Shown piece after piece: positions 51,301 through 62,503 of a stretch of DNA of 64,000 nucleotides (position 1 is its first letter; each line of letters starts with the position of its first letter). The notes below the pieces were generated by a model that worked only from the letters and a program-made list of their open reading frames with translations, made no database searches and was not told the DNA's origin. The position numbers and the translations under genes are program-made. Source of the DNA: Steromphala cineraria (lineage: Eukaryota > Mollusca > Gastropoda > Trochida > Trochidae). The stretch is taken from assembly GCA_916613615.1 (NCBI GenBank), contig OU744724.1:28320171-28384170 (forward strand), given 5' to 3'.

Positions 51301-54300
51301 GGGACCCCCTGTTTCTCTATATAAGCAATGTCTAAATCTCATCCATTCGTCGACCACTTTGTAACTGCTGTATCTTATTTAATATTCAACATATTCTATA
51401 TTTTTCTTCATGGAGGGGTACTTTAGGATGTAGGCTAAAGATCAAATACTTATATTAAGTGATACTGATAACGGTTAGTTGCCTGCAAAGATTTAAAGGG
51501 GACCCCCTGTTTCTCTATATAAGCAATGTCTAAATCTCATCCATTCGTCGACCACTTTGTAACTTCTGTATTTTATTTAATTTTCAACAAATTCTATATT
51601 TTTCTGCATGGAGGGGTACATAAGGATGTAGACTAAAGGCCAAATACTTATATTGAGTGATATTGATAATGGTCAGATGCCTGTAAAGATTTAAAAGGGA
51701 CCCTCTTTTCCGCTATAATAGTAATGTCTAAATCTCATCCATTCGTCAACCACTTAGTAACTTCTGTATTTTATTTAATTTTCAACAAATTCTATATTTT
51801 TCTTTATGGAGGGGAACGTCAGGATGTAGACTCAAGGCCAAATACTAAGTCTTATATTAAGTGATATTGATAACGGTCAGTTTTCTGTAAAGATTTGAAT
51901 AAGACCTCCCTTTTCCCTATATAAGCTATGTCTAAATCTCATCCATTCGTCGACCACTTTGTAACTTCTGTATTTTATTTAATTTTCAATACATTCTATA
52001 TTTTTCTTCATGGAGGGGTACATCAGGATGTAGACTAAAGGCCAAATACTTATATTTAGTAATATTGATAACGGTCAGTTGCCTGTAAAGATTTGAATGA
52101 GACCTCCCTTTTCCCCTATATAAGCAATGTCTAAATCTCATCCATTCGTCGACCACTTTGTAACTTCTGTATTTTATTTTATTTCCAACACATTCTATAT
52201 TTTTCTTTATGGAGGGGTACTTCAGGATGTAGGCTTAAGATCAAATACTTATATATAGTGATATTGATAACGGTCAATTGCCTGCAAAGATTTAAAGGGG
52301 ACCCCCTGTTTCTCTATATAAGCAATGTCTAAATCTCATCCATTCGTCGACCACTTTGTAACTTCTGTATCTTATTCAATTTTCGACATATTCTATATTT
52401 TTCTTTATGTGGGGGTAACTTTGGATATAAGCTGAAGTCCAGATACTTATATTAAGTGATACTGATAACGGTCAGTTGCCTGCAAAGATTTAAAGGGGAC
52501 CCCTGTTTCTCTATATAAGCAATGTCTAAATCTGATCCATTCGTCGACCACTTTGTAACTGCTGTATCTTATTTAATATTCAACATATTCTATATTTTTC
52601 TTCATGGAGGGGTACTTTAGGATGTAGGCTAAAGATCAAATACTTATATTAAGTGATACTGATAACGGTCAGTTGCCTGCAAAGATTTAAAGGGGACCCC
52701 CTGTTTCTCTATATAAGCAATGTCTAAATCTCATCCATTCGTCGACCACTTTGTAACTTCTGTATTTTATTTAATTTTCAACAAATTCTATATTTTTATT
52801 TATGGAGGGGTACTTCAGGATGTAGACTAAAGATCAAATACTTATATTTTGTGATTTTAATAACGGTCAGTTGCTTGTAATGATTTGAATAAGACCTCCC
52901 TTTTCCCTATATAACCTATGTCTAAATCTCATCCATTCGTCGACCACTTTGTAAATTCTGTATTTTATTTGATTTTCAACAAATTCTATATTTTTCTTTA
53001 TGGAGGCCTTCATAAGGATGTAGACTAAAGCCAAATACTTACATATAGTGATATTGATAACGGTCAGTTTTCTGTAAAGATTTGAATAAGACCTCCCTTT
53101 TCCCTATATAAGCAATGTCTAAATCTCATCCATTCGTCGACCACTTTGTAACTTCTGTATTTCATTTGATTTTCAATACATTCTATATTTTTCTTCATGG
53201 AGGGGTACATCAGAATGTAGACTCAAGGCCAAATACTTATATTTAGTAATATTGATAACGGTCAGTTGCCTGTAAAGATTTGAAGGGGACCTCCCTTCCC
53301 CCCTATATAAGCAATGTCTAAATCTCATCCATTCGTCGACCACTTTGTAACTTCTGTATTTTATTTTATTTCCAACACATTCTATATTTTTCTTTATGGA
53401 GGGGTACTTCAGGATGTAGGCTAAAGACCAAATACTTATATAAAGTGATATTGATAACGGTCAGTTGTCTGTAAAGATTTAAAGGGGTCCTCCCTGTTTC
53501 TCTATATAAGCAATGTCTAAATCTCATCCATTCGTCGACCACTTTGTAACTTCTGTATCTTATTCAATTTTCGACATATTCTATATTTTTCTTTATGTGG
53601 GGGTAACTTTGGATATAAGCTGAAGTCCAGATACTTATATTAAGTGATACTGATAACGGTCAGTTGCCTGCAAAGATTTAAAGGGGACCCCTGTTTCTCT
53701 ATATAAGCAATGTCTAAATCTGATCCATTCGTCGACCACTTTGTAACTGCTGTATCTTATTTAATATTCAACATATTCTATATTTTTCTTCATGGAGGGG
53801 TACTTTAGGATGTAGGCTAAAGATCAAATACTTATATTAAGTGATACTGATAACGGTCAGTTGCCTGCAAAGATTTAAAGGGGACCCCCTGTTTCTCTAT
53901 ATAAGCAATGTCTAAATCTCATCCATTCGTCGACCACTTTGTAACTTCTGTATTTTATTTAATTTTCAACAAATTCTATATTTTTATTTATGGAGGGGTA
54001 CTTCAGGATGTAGACTAAAGATCAAATACTTATATTTTGTGATTTTAATAACGGTCAGTTGCTTGTAATGATTTGAATAAGACCTCCCTTTTCCCTATAT
54101 AACCTATGTCTAAATCTCATCCATTCGTCGACCACTTTGTAAATTCTGTATTTTATTTGATTTTCAACAAATTCTATATTTTTCTTTATGGAGGCCTTCA
54201 TAAGGATGTAGACTAAAGCCAAATACTTACATATAGTGATATTGATAACGGTCAGTTTTCTGTAAAGATTTGAATAAGACCTCCCTTTTCCCTATATAAG

Positions 54301-55290
54301 CAATGTCTAAATCTCATCCATTCGTCGACCACTTTGTAACTTCTGTATTTCATTTGATTTTCAATACATTCTATATTTTTCTTCATGGAGGGGTACATCA
54401 GAATGTAGACTCAAGGCCAAATACTTATATTTAGTAATATTGATAACGGTCAGTTGCCTGTAAAGATTTGAAGGGGACCTCCCTTCCCCCCTATATAAGC
54501 AATGTCTAAATCTCATCCATTCGTCGACCACTTTGTAACTTCTGTATTTTATTTTATTTCCAACACATTCTATATTTTTCTTTATGGAGGGGTACTTCAG
54601 GATGTAGGCTAAAGACCAAATACTTATATAAAGTGATATTGATAACGGTCAGTTGTCTGTAAAGATTTAAAGGGGTCCTCCCTGTTTCTCTATAAAAGCA
54701 ATGTCTAAATCTCATCCATTCGTCGACCACTTTGTAACTTCTGTATCTTATATAATTTTCCACATATTCTATATTTTTCTTCATGGAGGGGTAGTTCAGG
54801 GTGTAGGCTAAAGATCAAATACCTATATTGTGTGACATCTAGAATGGTTAGTTGTCTGTAAAGATTTAAAGGAGACCCCCTGTTTCTCTATATAAGCAAT
54901 GTCTAAATCTCATCCATTCGTCGACCACTTTGTAACTTCTGTATCTTATTTAATTTTCGACATATTCTATATTTTTCTTTATGGAGGGATACTTCAGGAT
55001 GTAGGCTAAAGACCAAATACTTATATTGAGTGATATTGAAAACGGTAAGTTGTTTGCAAAGATTCAAAAGAGATCCCTCTTTTTCCCTATATAAGCAATC
55101 TCTAAATCTCATCCATTCGTCGACCACTTTGTAACTTCTGTATATTAGTTAATTTTCAACATATTTATTTTAACATCGATATATTCTATATTTTTCTTTT
55201 TGGTGGGGTACCTCAGAGTGTAGGCTAACTTCCAAATACGCTGAGTGCTATTGAGAATGGTTTTTTGTCTATTAAGAGTTAAATTACTCC
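45300..55290 (-). repeat. Right arm: inverted ~198-bp tandem array, about 50 units
   Basis: The reverse complement of the left-arm landmark (CTCATCCATTCGTCGACCAC) recurs about every 198 bp. Two subfamilies are interspersed: one with 'gatttgaataagacctccc' like the left arm, and one with 'gatttaaaggggacccc' that is almost absent from the left arm. Recent block duplications include about 1,195 bp (six units, 52412 and 53607) and about 596 bp (three units, near 49501 and 50097). Confidence 0.93.
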
Positions 55291-55509
55291 CCGTATCTTA
55301 TTGGCGTTTCGTGTACGATATCATGTGTTCAGAAAGATTGAGCTCGCGAGCGCTTGAAATCCCGGTATGTTGAATAACATACCAGCGGTCGAACGCCAGC
55401 TGTACTGAACGCAGGGCAGGAAACGATACAGGCGCGTGTACAGGGAGTACCAGTCGATAAAAACGAAGAAAAAGGGTGGTCGCCATGTGAATGGAATATA
55501 GACTTTACC

Positions 55510-55519
55510 GGTGCTCGTT
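55510..55519. repeat. Right target-site duplication of the giant foldback element
   Basis: GGTGCTCGTT, a perfect direct copy of 30587-30596, immediately outside the terminal ...TTTACC. Confidence 0.88.
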
Positions 55520-55539
55520 GTATTTGGAACAAGACACAC

Positions 55540-55570
55540 AGACGGAAGTACATATACGCATGCGCACAAG
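55540..55570. promoter_or_regulatory. Candidate promoter motifs (ETS, NRF1) separated from BRMS1L
   Basis: Just beyond the right duplication lie CGGAAGT (55543-55549, ETS core) and CGCATGCGCA (55557-55566, NRF1-like). Before the insertion they would have been only about 150 bp upstream of the BRMS1L start codon. No gene starts on the right side nearby, so they are plausibly the ancestral BRMS1L promoter; this is inference. Confidence 0.35.
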
Positions 55571-57180
55571 GAGATTCCAAGGGGAATCCTATTTGTACTA
55601 TTTTTAGAACAGGGCGGGTTCTTTCAGTGCTAATAGTTTCAATGAGCTTTTCAAACGAGCAAACGAAACGATTTATTGGTTGCCAGTTATCAATGACGTT
55701 TCTTATCTATAAAAGGGGTAATTATCTACGAGTGACAAAGTTTTCAATCAGAACAATTATATTTGATTTATATATTTTAAATAATTATATAATTGTCAAT
55801 CGTAAAGGGGAATAAAATAAAATTAAATGACAAAATGTAATATTGATGGAGTTGACTTTTAATTTATATATCTTTTGTTGATTTTTTAACTTTATTATCT
55901 AAATGATTCAAGATTGTTTAAAAAGAATTTTCTTGTTGTTTGTTTGTTTGATGTATCATTAAAATTTGTTTGTGTTACAATGTCAAAGTCGCTAAGATAA
56001 CAAGATCGTGTTTAACTGCATATTGACTGTTTTGAAATAACCACCGCATTGCAAGAAAACACTATTTAAAGCATCATCTGATTAGTAAGATTGATAATGA
56101 ATTTTACTCAATTTGGAAAAATATTATGTTTAATCGAAATGAAGTTTTGCAGAAAAAATCTCAATGTACTATAGACATTAACGGGGTTTCTTTCATAGTT
56201 CTTCCAACAGAGTCATGCTTATGGCAGTGAACAAAATCAGGTCAACATGACCTGATTCAGATAATTTACGTCCACGTGTTTGTATCAGCGCTAAAAGGAT
56301 TGTTCTAAATAATTTGTCATACTACCGCAAGTAAATGTCACTTTTTGATGTCTCACAAAAGTAATCGCAAACCTACATATAGCGATGAAAAGGCATTGTA
56401 TTGCTCAGCGTTGACTATCGTACATCGTATTATCTATCAGGTGGGGCGTCTCAAAAACTTTTCATTAATTAAAATGCATTTGATTATTATTTATAGTGCG
56501 TTATAATGGGGTATATTGTAATATTCTAATATGATTACTACATACCAAATAACATAAATGACGCACAGCCAACTCTCTAATCACTATAAGGATATGCGCA
56601 CTCATGTGTGTTCTAGACTTTAAAAAAGTATGTGATTTTTAAAATCTAAAACACTATCTCAATTCAGTTACAAATCCTGTCAAAAGTATTTGAATACTTA
56701 CCAGGAACGTCTTCCATCTATGAGGATACTCAGATGTATCTATCTAAGTATCAGTATCTCAGTACCCGAACCAAAATTCATTTATATTCCAACAGGTACG
56801 AAGACATCGGTACCATGAATACGATATGTTCTTGAACGTCTTATATGCTTATCTGTTTTGAAATAATACTGCTTCAAAACCATTGGTAGGCCTATATAAC
56901 AAAAATTAAGTGGATCACAGTCATGATTGCACATTGCACATGCGAGATATACATATCCCGTATTCCACGGAGTTTACAAATTAAAAAAGTAATATCAAAA
57001 TCGGACTCAACTGTAATGTATTCCAAAGAAGTTTCCCAAGCAACACGAATCGTCAAAAGGCAACATTCATATCAAAAACATTTTAGTATCCCATTGAAGT
57101 TGTCCATTATAGCAAAGGCAACATTTATATCAAACTCACTTGTAAATTTACCCCAAAGAAGTTGCCATTTACAGCATTAA
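55571..57180. other. AT-rich intergenic sequence, no gene recognised
   Basis: No coding similarity, RNA gene or clear mobile element was found. Confidence 0.45.
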
Positions 57181-57720
57181 TCACCGAAAGGTACTATTCA
57201 AATCAAACGAAACTGTAATGCATCCCAAAGACGTTATCCACAACAACATTGCACGCATTATGTGGCGAATCCCAATAAAGTTGTTTACAACAGCAAAAAG
57301 CTGAGAAATAAATTCCGTCATTCATGATTTAACAGCAAGCCGATAGAGCGATACAGGTATTCTTTCCCAAAAGAAGTCCACAACAACACAATTCGTCAAA
57401 GGGAACATTCAAATCAAACGAAGCTGTAATGAATCTCTGAAAAGCTGCCATCAATAGCAATATGAAAGGTAAATTCCGTCATTCATTATCAAACAGCTGA
57501 TATAGCGATACAGGTATTTATTTCCCGAAAGAAGTCCACAACAACACTAATCGTCAAAGGGAACATTCAAATCAAACGTAAATGTAATGAATCCCTCAGA
57601 AGCTGCTTTCAACAGCAAGAAGCTTAGCAATATGAAAGGTAAATTCCGTCATCCATAATTTAACAGCAAATCGATACAGCGGTACAGATATCGATCCCCG
57701 AGTAGATACCGCTCGTTCAT
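57000..57720 (+). repeat. Degenerate ~170-bp tandem repeats upstream of the secreted protein gene
   Basis: The words 'cacaacaacac', 'cgtcaaagggaacattcaaa', 'tgtaatgaatccc' and 'gaaaggtaaattccgtcat' recur in the same order about every 170 bp, clearest between 57180 and 57720, with older copies back to about 57000. Confidence 0.65.
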
Positions 57721-57863
57721 AGTGTCTAGCGGCCTACCCTTACAAGCTGTGGCCAAGATCAATAGGGGTATGTATGGAAGGAACCACTCGACAAAAATGA
57801 CGTAGCGGCGACGTCATGAAGAAATATGGATAGCGTTCACCTCGCCACGTTGAAGAATGTAGC

Positions 57864-57872
57864 TATATATAG
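57864..57872 (+). promoter_or_regulatory. TATA-type box of the secreted acidic protein gene
   Basis: TATATATAG lies about 145 bp upstream of the start codon at 58010, compatible with transcription starting near 57895 and a short 5' UTR. Confidence 0.45.
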
Positions 57873-58009
57873 TGGGAGGAACATTTCACGTGTGATAAAT
57901 GATTAAACTCGAGAGGATTTCAGTGAAGCAGGTTGAGATAAGAACTGCCACACAAAAATATACTGCTTGATTGTAAATTGATTTACCTGTTTTTGATATA
58001 TAACACACG

Positions 58010-61000
58010 ATGATTAGATATTTACCTGCGCACGTGGCTACCTGGGTTCTGATTGTTTTTACCTCTGGAGTTTACAGGTATGTTTTTAAATCTTGCTTTC
58101 TGTGTTTAGATATCATACCTTGCATTGTGTGTAAAATAATGCATTCCAGTGCATGAAACGTATTGTTGATAATTCAATAAACGTCATATCGCAATTTACT
58201 CACTTTCATATTTATGCTGTCTTCAATCGAACATATTCATTATATACATATATAAATATATATGTTTGCAGGTAATTTACATTCAAAGTTATCAATCCCT
58301 ATTATCAGAACGTCAACCAAGCATACACGAGTTGTTAACAATAGCCCTGTAGGTATAACGGTGTCCAACCATTGAAAATCAGATATACATCTATTGTAAA
58401 GGCTTACCGGTTCGATATATAGAAAACATAGATTAGTTTTTGCTTGAAACAGTGGCACGCAATGTAAGTAAGTGCAACTCTACACGAATGACTTGTTGTG
58501 TATACATTAAGGTAGCCGGATATACATATTTACTTATATCTAAGGTCAATAATCTTTGTCGCGTGTAGGCTATATGTTGGGGAAGCTTTGCGGAATTTGC
58601 TTTCAGATATGAAACGCATCTCATAGATCTTACTGATTAAATAGTTATCGTTAAACAACAGTTACCATGAAAGATTATATTTTCAAAGAAAATGCCCCAA
58701 TATGTTACGTTTTCAAAGTAATAATGAACAAGTTCAATGCTTAACCAATGTTAATGCTGTTCGTCTGATAAATTGATTCTTGATCGTGCCTTCGGTTGGC
58801 AAGTGTCTTCTGTAGTTTACATGGTGAATATCGACATTATTGGGTGACATATGGCGAGATTTACGCAGATATCCATTCATATATTAGAGGGAATAATTTA
58901 TTACAAAATAATCATATTTGAAGTGAAGGAAACATGATAGATACACTGTTAACAGTTCGAATAAGAACTGCTCCATAATGTTAGTATTTATACAAAAGCG
59001 TTATATATGGCAATTTATACGTTGTGTTGCTTATATCACACATATACGTTAAAGAGTTTAGTAAAAACCTTCAATTTAAAATGACCTTCACTCAAAGGAA
59101 ATAAAAATTTCTTGTCTTTGTACATTTTAAAATGATTTTAGCAATGAACAGGATATCATATTTCATACTCTGGTAACATATTTCAATAAAGCAAATAACA
59201 ACAATCTATTTACAATTAATTCTCAGAATATGAAATATATATATATAGTTATATCAAATTTCATTAAACTGCAATAAAAATCATTTTATTCGTGAAGATT
59301 GTCAACCATTATTGCTAAAATTTGATCAATTTTACGCATACATGTAATGTATTTTAATGTAATATTGATCTACATTTTTTCCAGCCAAGAGAAAACAGGG
59401 AAATGTAACGTGAAGATCTGGTACCTTGACCTAGTTACAGAGGGAGCGCTCAGTGGGAACCTTTCAGATGAACAACTTCTTCTTAAAGGAAAAATAGAAA
59501 AAATGGTTGACAAATACAAAAAACTTGGAAGAGCTGATGGAATGGTTGACTGTAGTATTTTACAGATGTATGAAGAGCTTCTTGGAGAGGCGTCAACGGA
59601 TGGGCGGGACACAGCAGATTCAAATGGCGAGAAATTTAATAATGACGAAAAGGATAATCAGGATGCATCTAATGGAAAAGGGAAAGAAGAAGAATCTGAA
59701 GATATCAGTAGCAAAGGTGAACAAGAAAATGTAAAAGATGATGGTGAACAAAAGGAATCTGAAAATGTCAACGATGACAAACACAAGGAAAATGAAGATG
59801 TTAAAGACGATGAAAAAAATGAATCTGAAGATGCCAAAGATGGTAAACAAAAGGAATCTGACGATGAAGATAGCGAGAGAGCAGAATCTAATGACAATGA
59901 GAAAGGCTCAAAGGGCGCTGAAAAAGAAGGTGACAAAGGAACTGACAAGCAAGAGGGCAATGGAAGCGAGGAGGGTGGCGATAATTCAGAAGATGAGTTT
60001 GCTGATGACACAGATCTTGATGACACCGATTTCGGAGGCGATGACGAGGAGGGAGAAGACGAAATGGGTGGCAGTCAGGCTGAGGAAGAGTCACTGAACA
60101 CAGAAGAGGAGGAATCGTCTGAAGATAAAGACTCATTAGATAAAGACTCAGACGAACAAGATTCAGAATCATCAGAAAACAAAGACTCAGACCCATCAGA
60201 CAAGAGTTCAGAATCATCCGATGAAAACGATTCAGATTCATTAGACAAAGAGGAGTCCGGGTCATCTATGGAAACGGATTCTTACTCATCTCAAATCAAA
60301 GATTCAGAACCACCAGCCAAAGATTCATCAGATGGTAAAGAGTCATTGGGGAAAGAAGATGAACGATCATCTCTTGACACTGATAATAAGGATTCCGAAT
60401 CTATAACCAAAGATTCCGAAGATTCAGGTGAAAACAAGAAATCAAACACTGATGAAACTCAAGTTCGAAAGAGGAAAACAAAATCAGTTGAAGAAACCGT
60501 TTTTGACGCCAAAAGAGGATATGTGAAGGTTGTGAAAGAGGTTGAAGTTGAAGGTGACGAGGAAGAAGAGAAGGAAGAAAAGGAGGAAATGGATACAAAT
60601 GAGATGATTAAAGAAACGAAACAGGAGAAATTGGAAAAAGAAAATGAAAAGGTTATAAAAGAAGAAAACAAGAGTGACGAAAATACGGAAGACAAAAAGA
60701 ATGAGGAACAGAACAAGAAAGAAAATGAAGAAGAAAAGAAGAAGAAGGAAGAGGAGAAGGAAAGGGAACGGAAAGAAAAGGAGGATAAAGAAAAAATGAA
60801 AGAGAAAGAAATGGAACACGTAAAGAAAGAAGAAGAGAAGAGGGCAATGGAAAAAGATAATAAAGAAGAAGAAGATGAAGAAGAAGAAGAAAATGAGAAT
60901 ACGAAACCTTGGCAGAAAACCAAAACCAAAGAGAGGAAACCTTGGGAAAAAGCAAAAAGCAAAGAGGAAAGTTCTGAAAATAGTTGCTCTGGGGATGCCT

Positions 61001-62503
61001 GCAAAGAGCAAAACAATTCTAAAGAGGACAGCGTTTACAAATACACAGCTCAAGCAAAGCACCACAAGGGGTCTGAAGATGAGGAGCCAACGTGGAGAAA
61101 AAGTCAACAACAGAACAACAAAGCAGACGACAGGGAGAAAGAAACAAAACGTGTTGACTCTCGGGACTTCACTGCAGATCTGCACAGATTTGAAATGCTC
61201 TTCCAGCAACGTGCATCCGAATACGCCAGCAAGATACAGAATCTTGAGATAATGATTATACGTCTTGAAAACCAACTGCTGGGGGAACGTTTGAATAAGC
61301 AGAACAGCTCAAACTCCTTCTCAAAACTTGAAAATCAGATCCTCAGGCTGGAGAACGAGCTTCTGAAATTGAACCAAAGTTATGTAGACCTGAAAGAAGA
61401 AAACGTGATGCTGCAGTATCGTCAGAGGAAATACCTTGAGTTGGGTTCCGATAAAAGTAAGGACCAGTCTTCAATGGGCAACAGCACAAAGCATTTCGAA
61501 CTGATCAACAAACAACAAAACAAGATATCAGAACTCTCAGCTTTGCTTATGAATCACTCAGCGCTTTTTGATAAACTCCAGAGTAAGTCACATGCCTTGG
61601 AAGAACAGAACCAAGCTCTGTATCAGATTGTGATGAACCAAACTGTCCTCATCTCAAACATCATGAAGAAGATGCAGGAGCTCTCCGAGGAAAATATGAA
61701 GCACAGGAAGGAAACCCAAGATCTGAAAACCCAGATGGAAATTAAAACGAATTCAGATCGTCTTCTGGAAAAATTGAACACTTTAGTTTCGGTTCAGATA
61801 CCTGGCGCTAATGTTAATGAACACAGAGCAAAGGAGCAAAAATCTGGTGGTGAAATACTTAGGATTCAAAGCTTCTTTCCTAAGTCTCCAGATGCTGATG
61901 TAATACCATGGAAATGTAATGGCAATAATGCTTCAAGATTCTGTGTTTTCTATTCGTTTATTCTGTCACCATGTCCTCCCTTTTCAACTGTGTATTGGCA
62001 TAAGTGTCCATACTACTATAAAGACATTTCTCAGGAACATGAAATACATCAAGAATCAAGCCAGACGTCAGAACCAACAACAACTAATCCCGAAGTTCCG
62101 CCTGCAGAAAGTAAAAACGTTGATACAGTTCCACCTGCAACTAGTGCAGATAACATAGTCAATGTAAATGACGGGGTGTCTGAAGGAGCATTACCAACTA
62201 TTAGCTCAGAGGATGGCAAAATTCTTGAGGAAATTCTTAAACCGGAGAAGGATTCTCAACATGAAGAAGCAAGGACAACAGAAGATGCTTCAGAAGAACA
62301 GTCTGAAAAGGTTGAAGAAAACGTTGAAAACAAAGCATCAAAGTCAGAGGAGAAAAACCAAAACCCAGGCAAAGATTCAGAGGATAAGGGTCGTCTGCCC
62401 TCTGTTGAGAAGGTCAATGTCGCTCCTCCAAAGCCAGCAGAACCAAAGCATGGAGACAGGAAAATCCTTTACACTACGGACAAGAAGCTGCCAAAACCCA
62501 GAG
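58010..62503 (+). CDS. Secreted, highly acidic coiled-coil protein (partial, family unknown)
   Basis: Exon 1 (58010-58077) encodes a signal peptide, MIRYLPAHVATWVLIVFTSG; exon 2 (59385-62503) joins in frame (TAC AG|C CAA, giving VYSQEKTG). About 1,062 residues are visible. After a small conserved-looking N-terminus with two cysteines (GKCNVKIWYLDL, VDCSILQMYEELLG) comes about 500 residues of Glu/Asp/Ser/Lys-rich sequence with many DSxxSxxxDS and EExKxxE runs. Then a coiled coil (about 615-810) has heptads in NLEIMIIRLENQL and LENQILRLENELLKL, and a Pro/Thr/Glu-rich tail follows. A donor (AGAG|GTAACA) at 62503 suggests more exons beyond. Acidic Ser-rich secreted proteins often bind calcium or mineral, so a matrix or mucus role is possible. 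The family was not recognised. Confidence 0.8.
58078..59384 (+). other. Intron 1 of the secreted protein gene
   Basis: A GTATGT donor and TTTTTTCCAG acceptor bound 1.3 kb of AT-rich sequence with no other recognised feature. Confidence 0.7.
61900..62034 (+). other. Possible in-frame retained intron (exitron) in the secreted protein
   Basis: This 135-nt stretch begins GTAATA and ends TTTCTCAG, has a pyrimidine-rich interior, contains no stop and is a multiple of three. It encodes Cys/Trp/Tyr-rich residues unlike the charged sequence either side, and removal would join ...SPDAD to EHEIHQ. Confidence 0.5.

Larger units (their letters stand above)
30597..55509. mobile_element. Giant (24.9-kb) foldback transposon with tandem-repeat arms
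   Basis: The ends are inverted copies over about 62 bp with some 5-6 mismatches (GGTAACGTCTATATTCC and GGTAAAGTCTATATTCC, then TTCACATGGCGACCACC). They are flanked by a perfect 10-bp direct repeat. Inward are degenerate edge units, then inverted arrays of a ~198-bp unit (left 30870-41510, right 45300-55290), and a loop (41510-45300). This is the layout of foldback elements such as Drosophila FB and sea urchin TU. A 10-bp duplication best fits Mutator-like (MULE) or FB-type transposition (usually 8-11 bp). No transposase was found, so it is non-autonomous. Length, symmetry and duplication are read directly; the superfamily is inferred. Confidence 0.88.

Noticed and set aside
31060..55290. CRISPR-like or centromeric satellite interpretation of the arrays
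   Set aside because: There is no short repeat/spacer pattern and the host is an animal. The inverted symmetry, matched termini and 10-bp duplication fit a transposon better than a centromeric satellite.
60484..61275. 263-codon Phe/Leu-rich frame on the minus strand resembling a membrane protein
   Set aside because: It is antisense to the Glu/Lys-rich coding sequence (GAA/AAG read as TTC/CTT), a shadow of the real gene.
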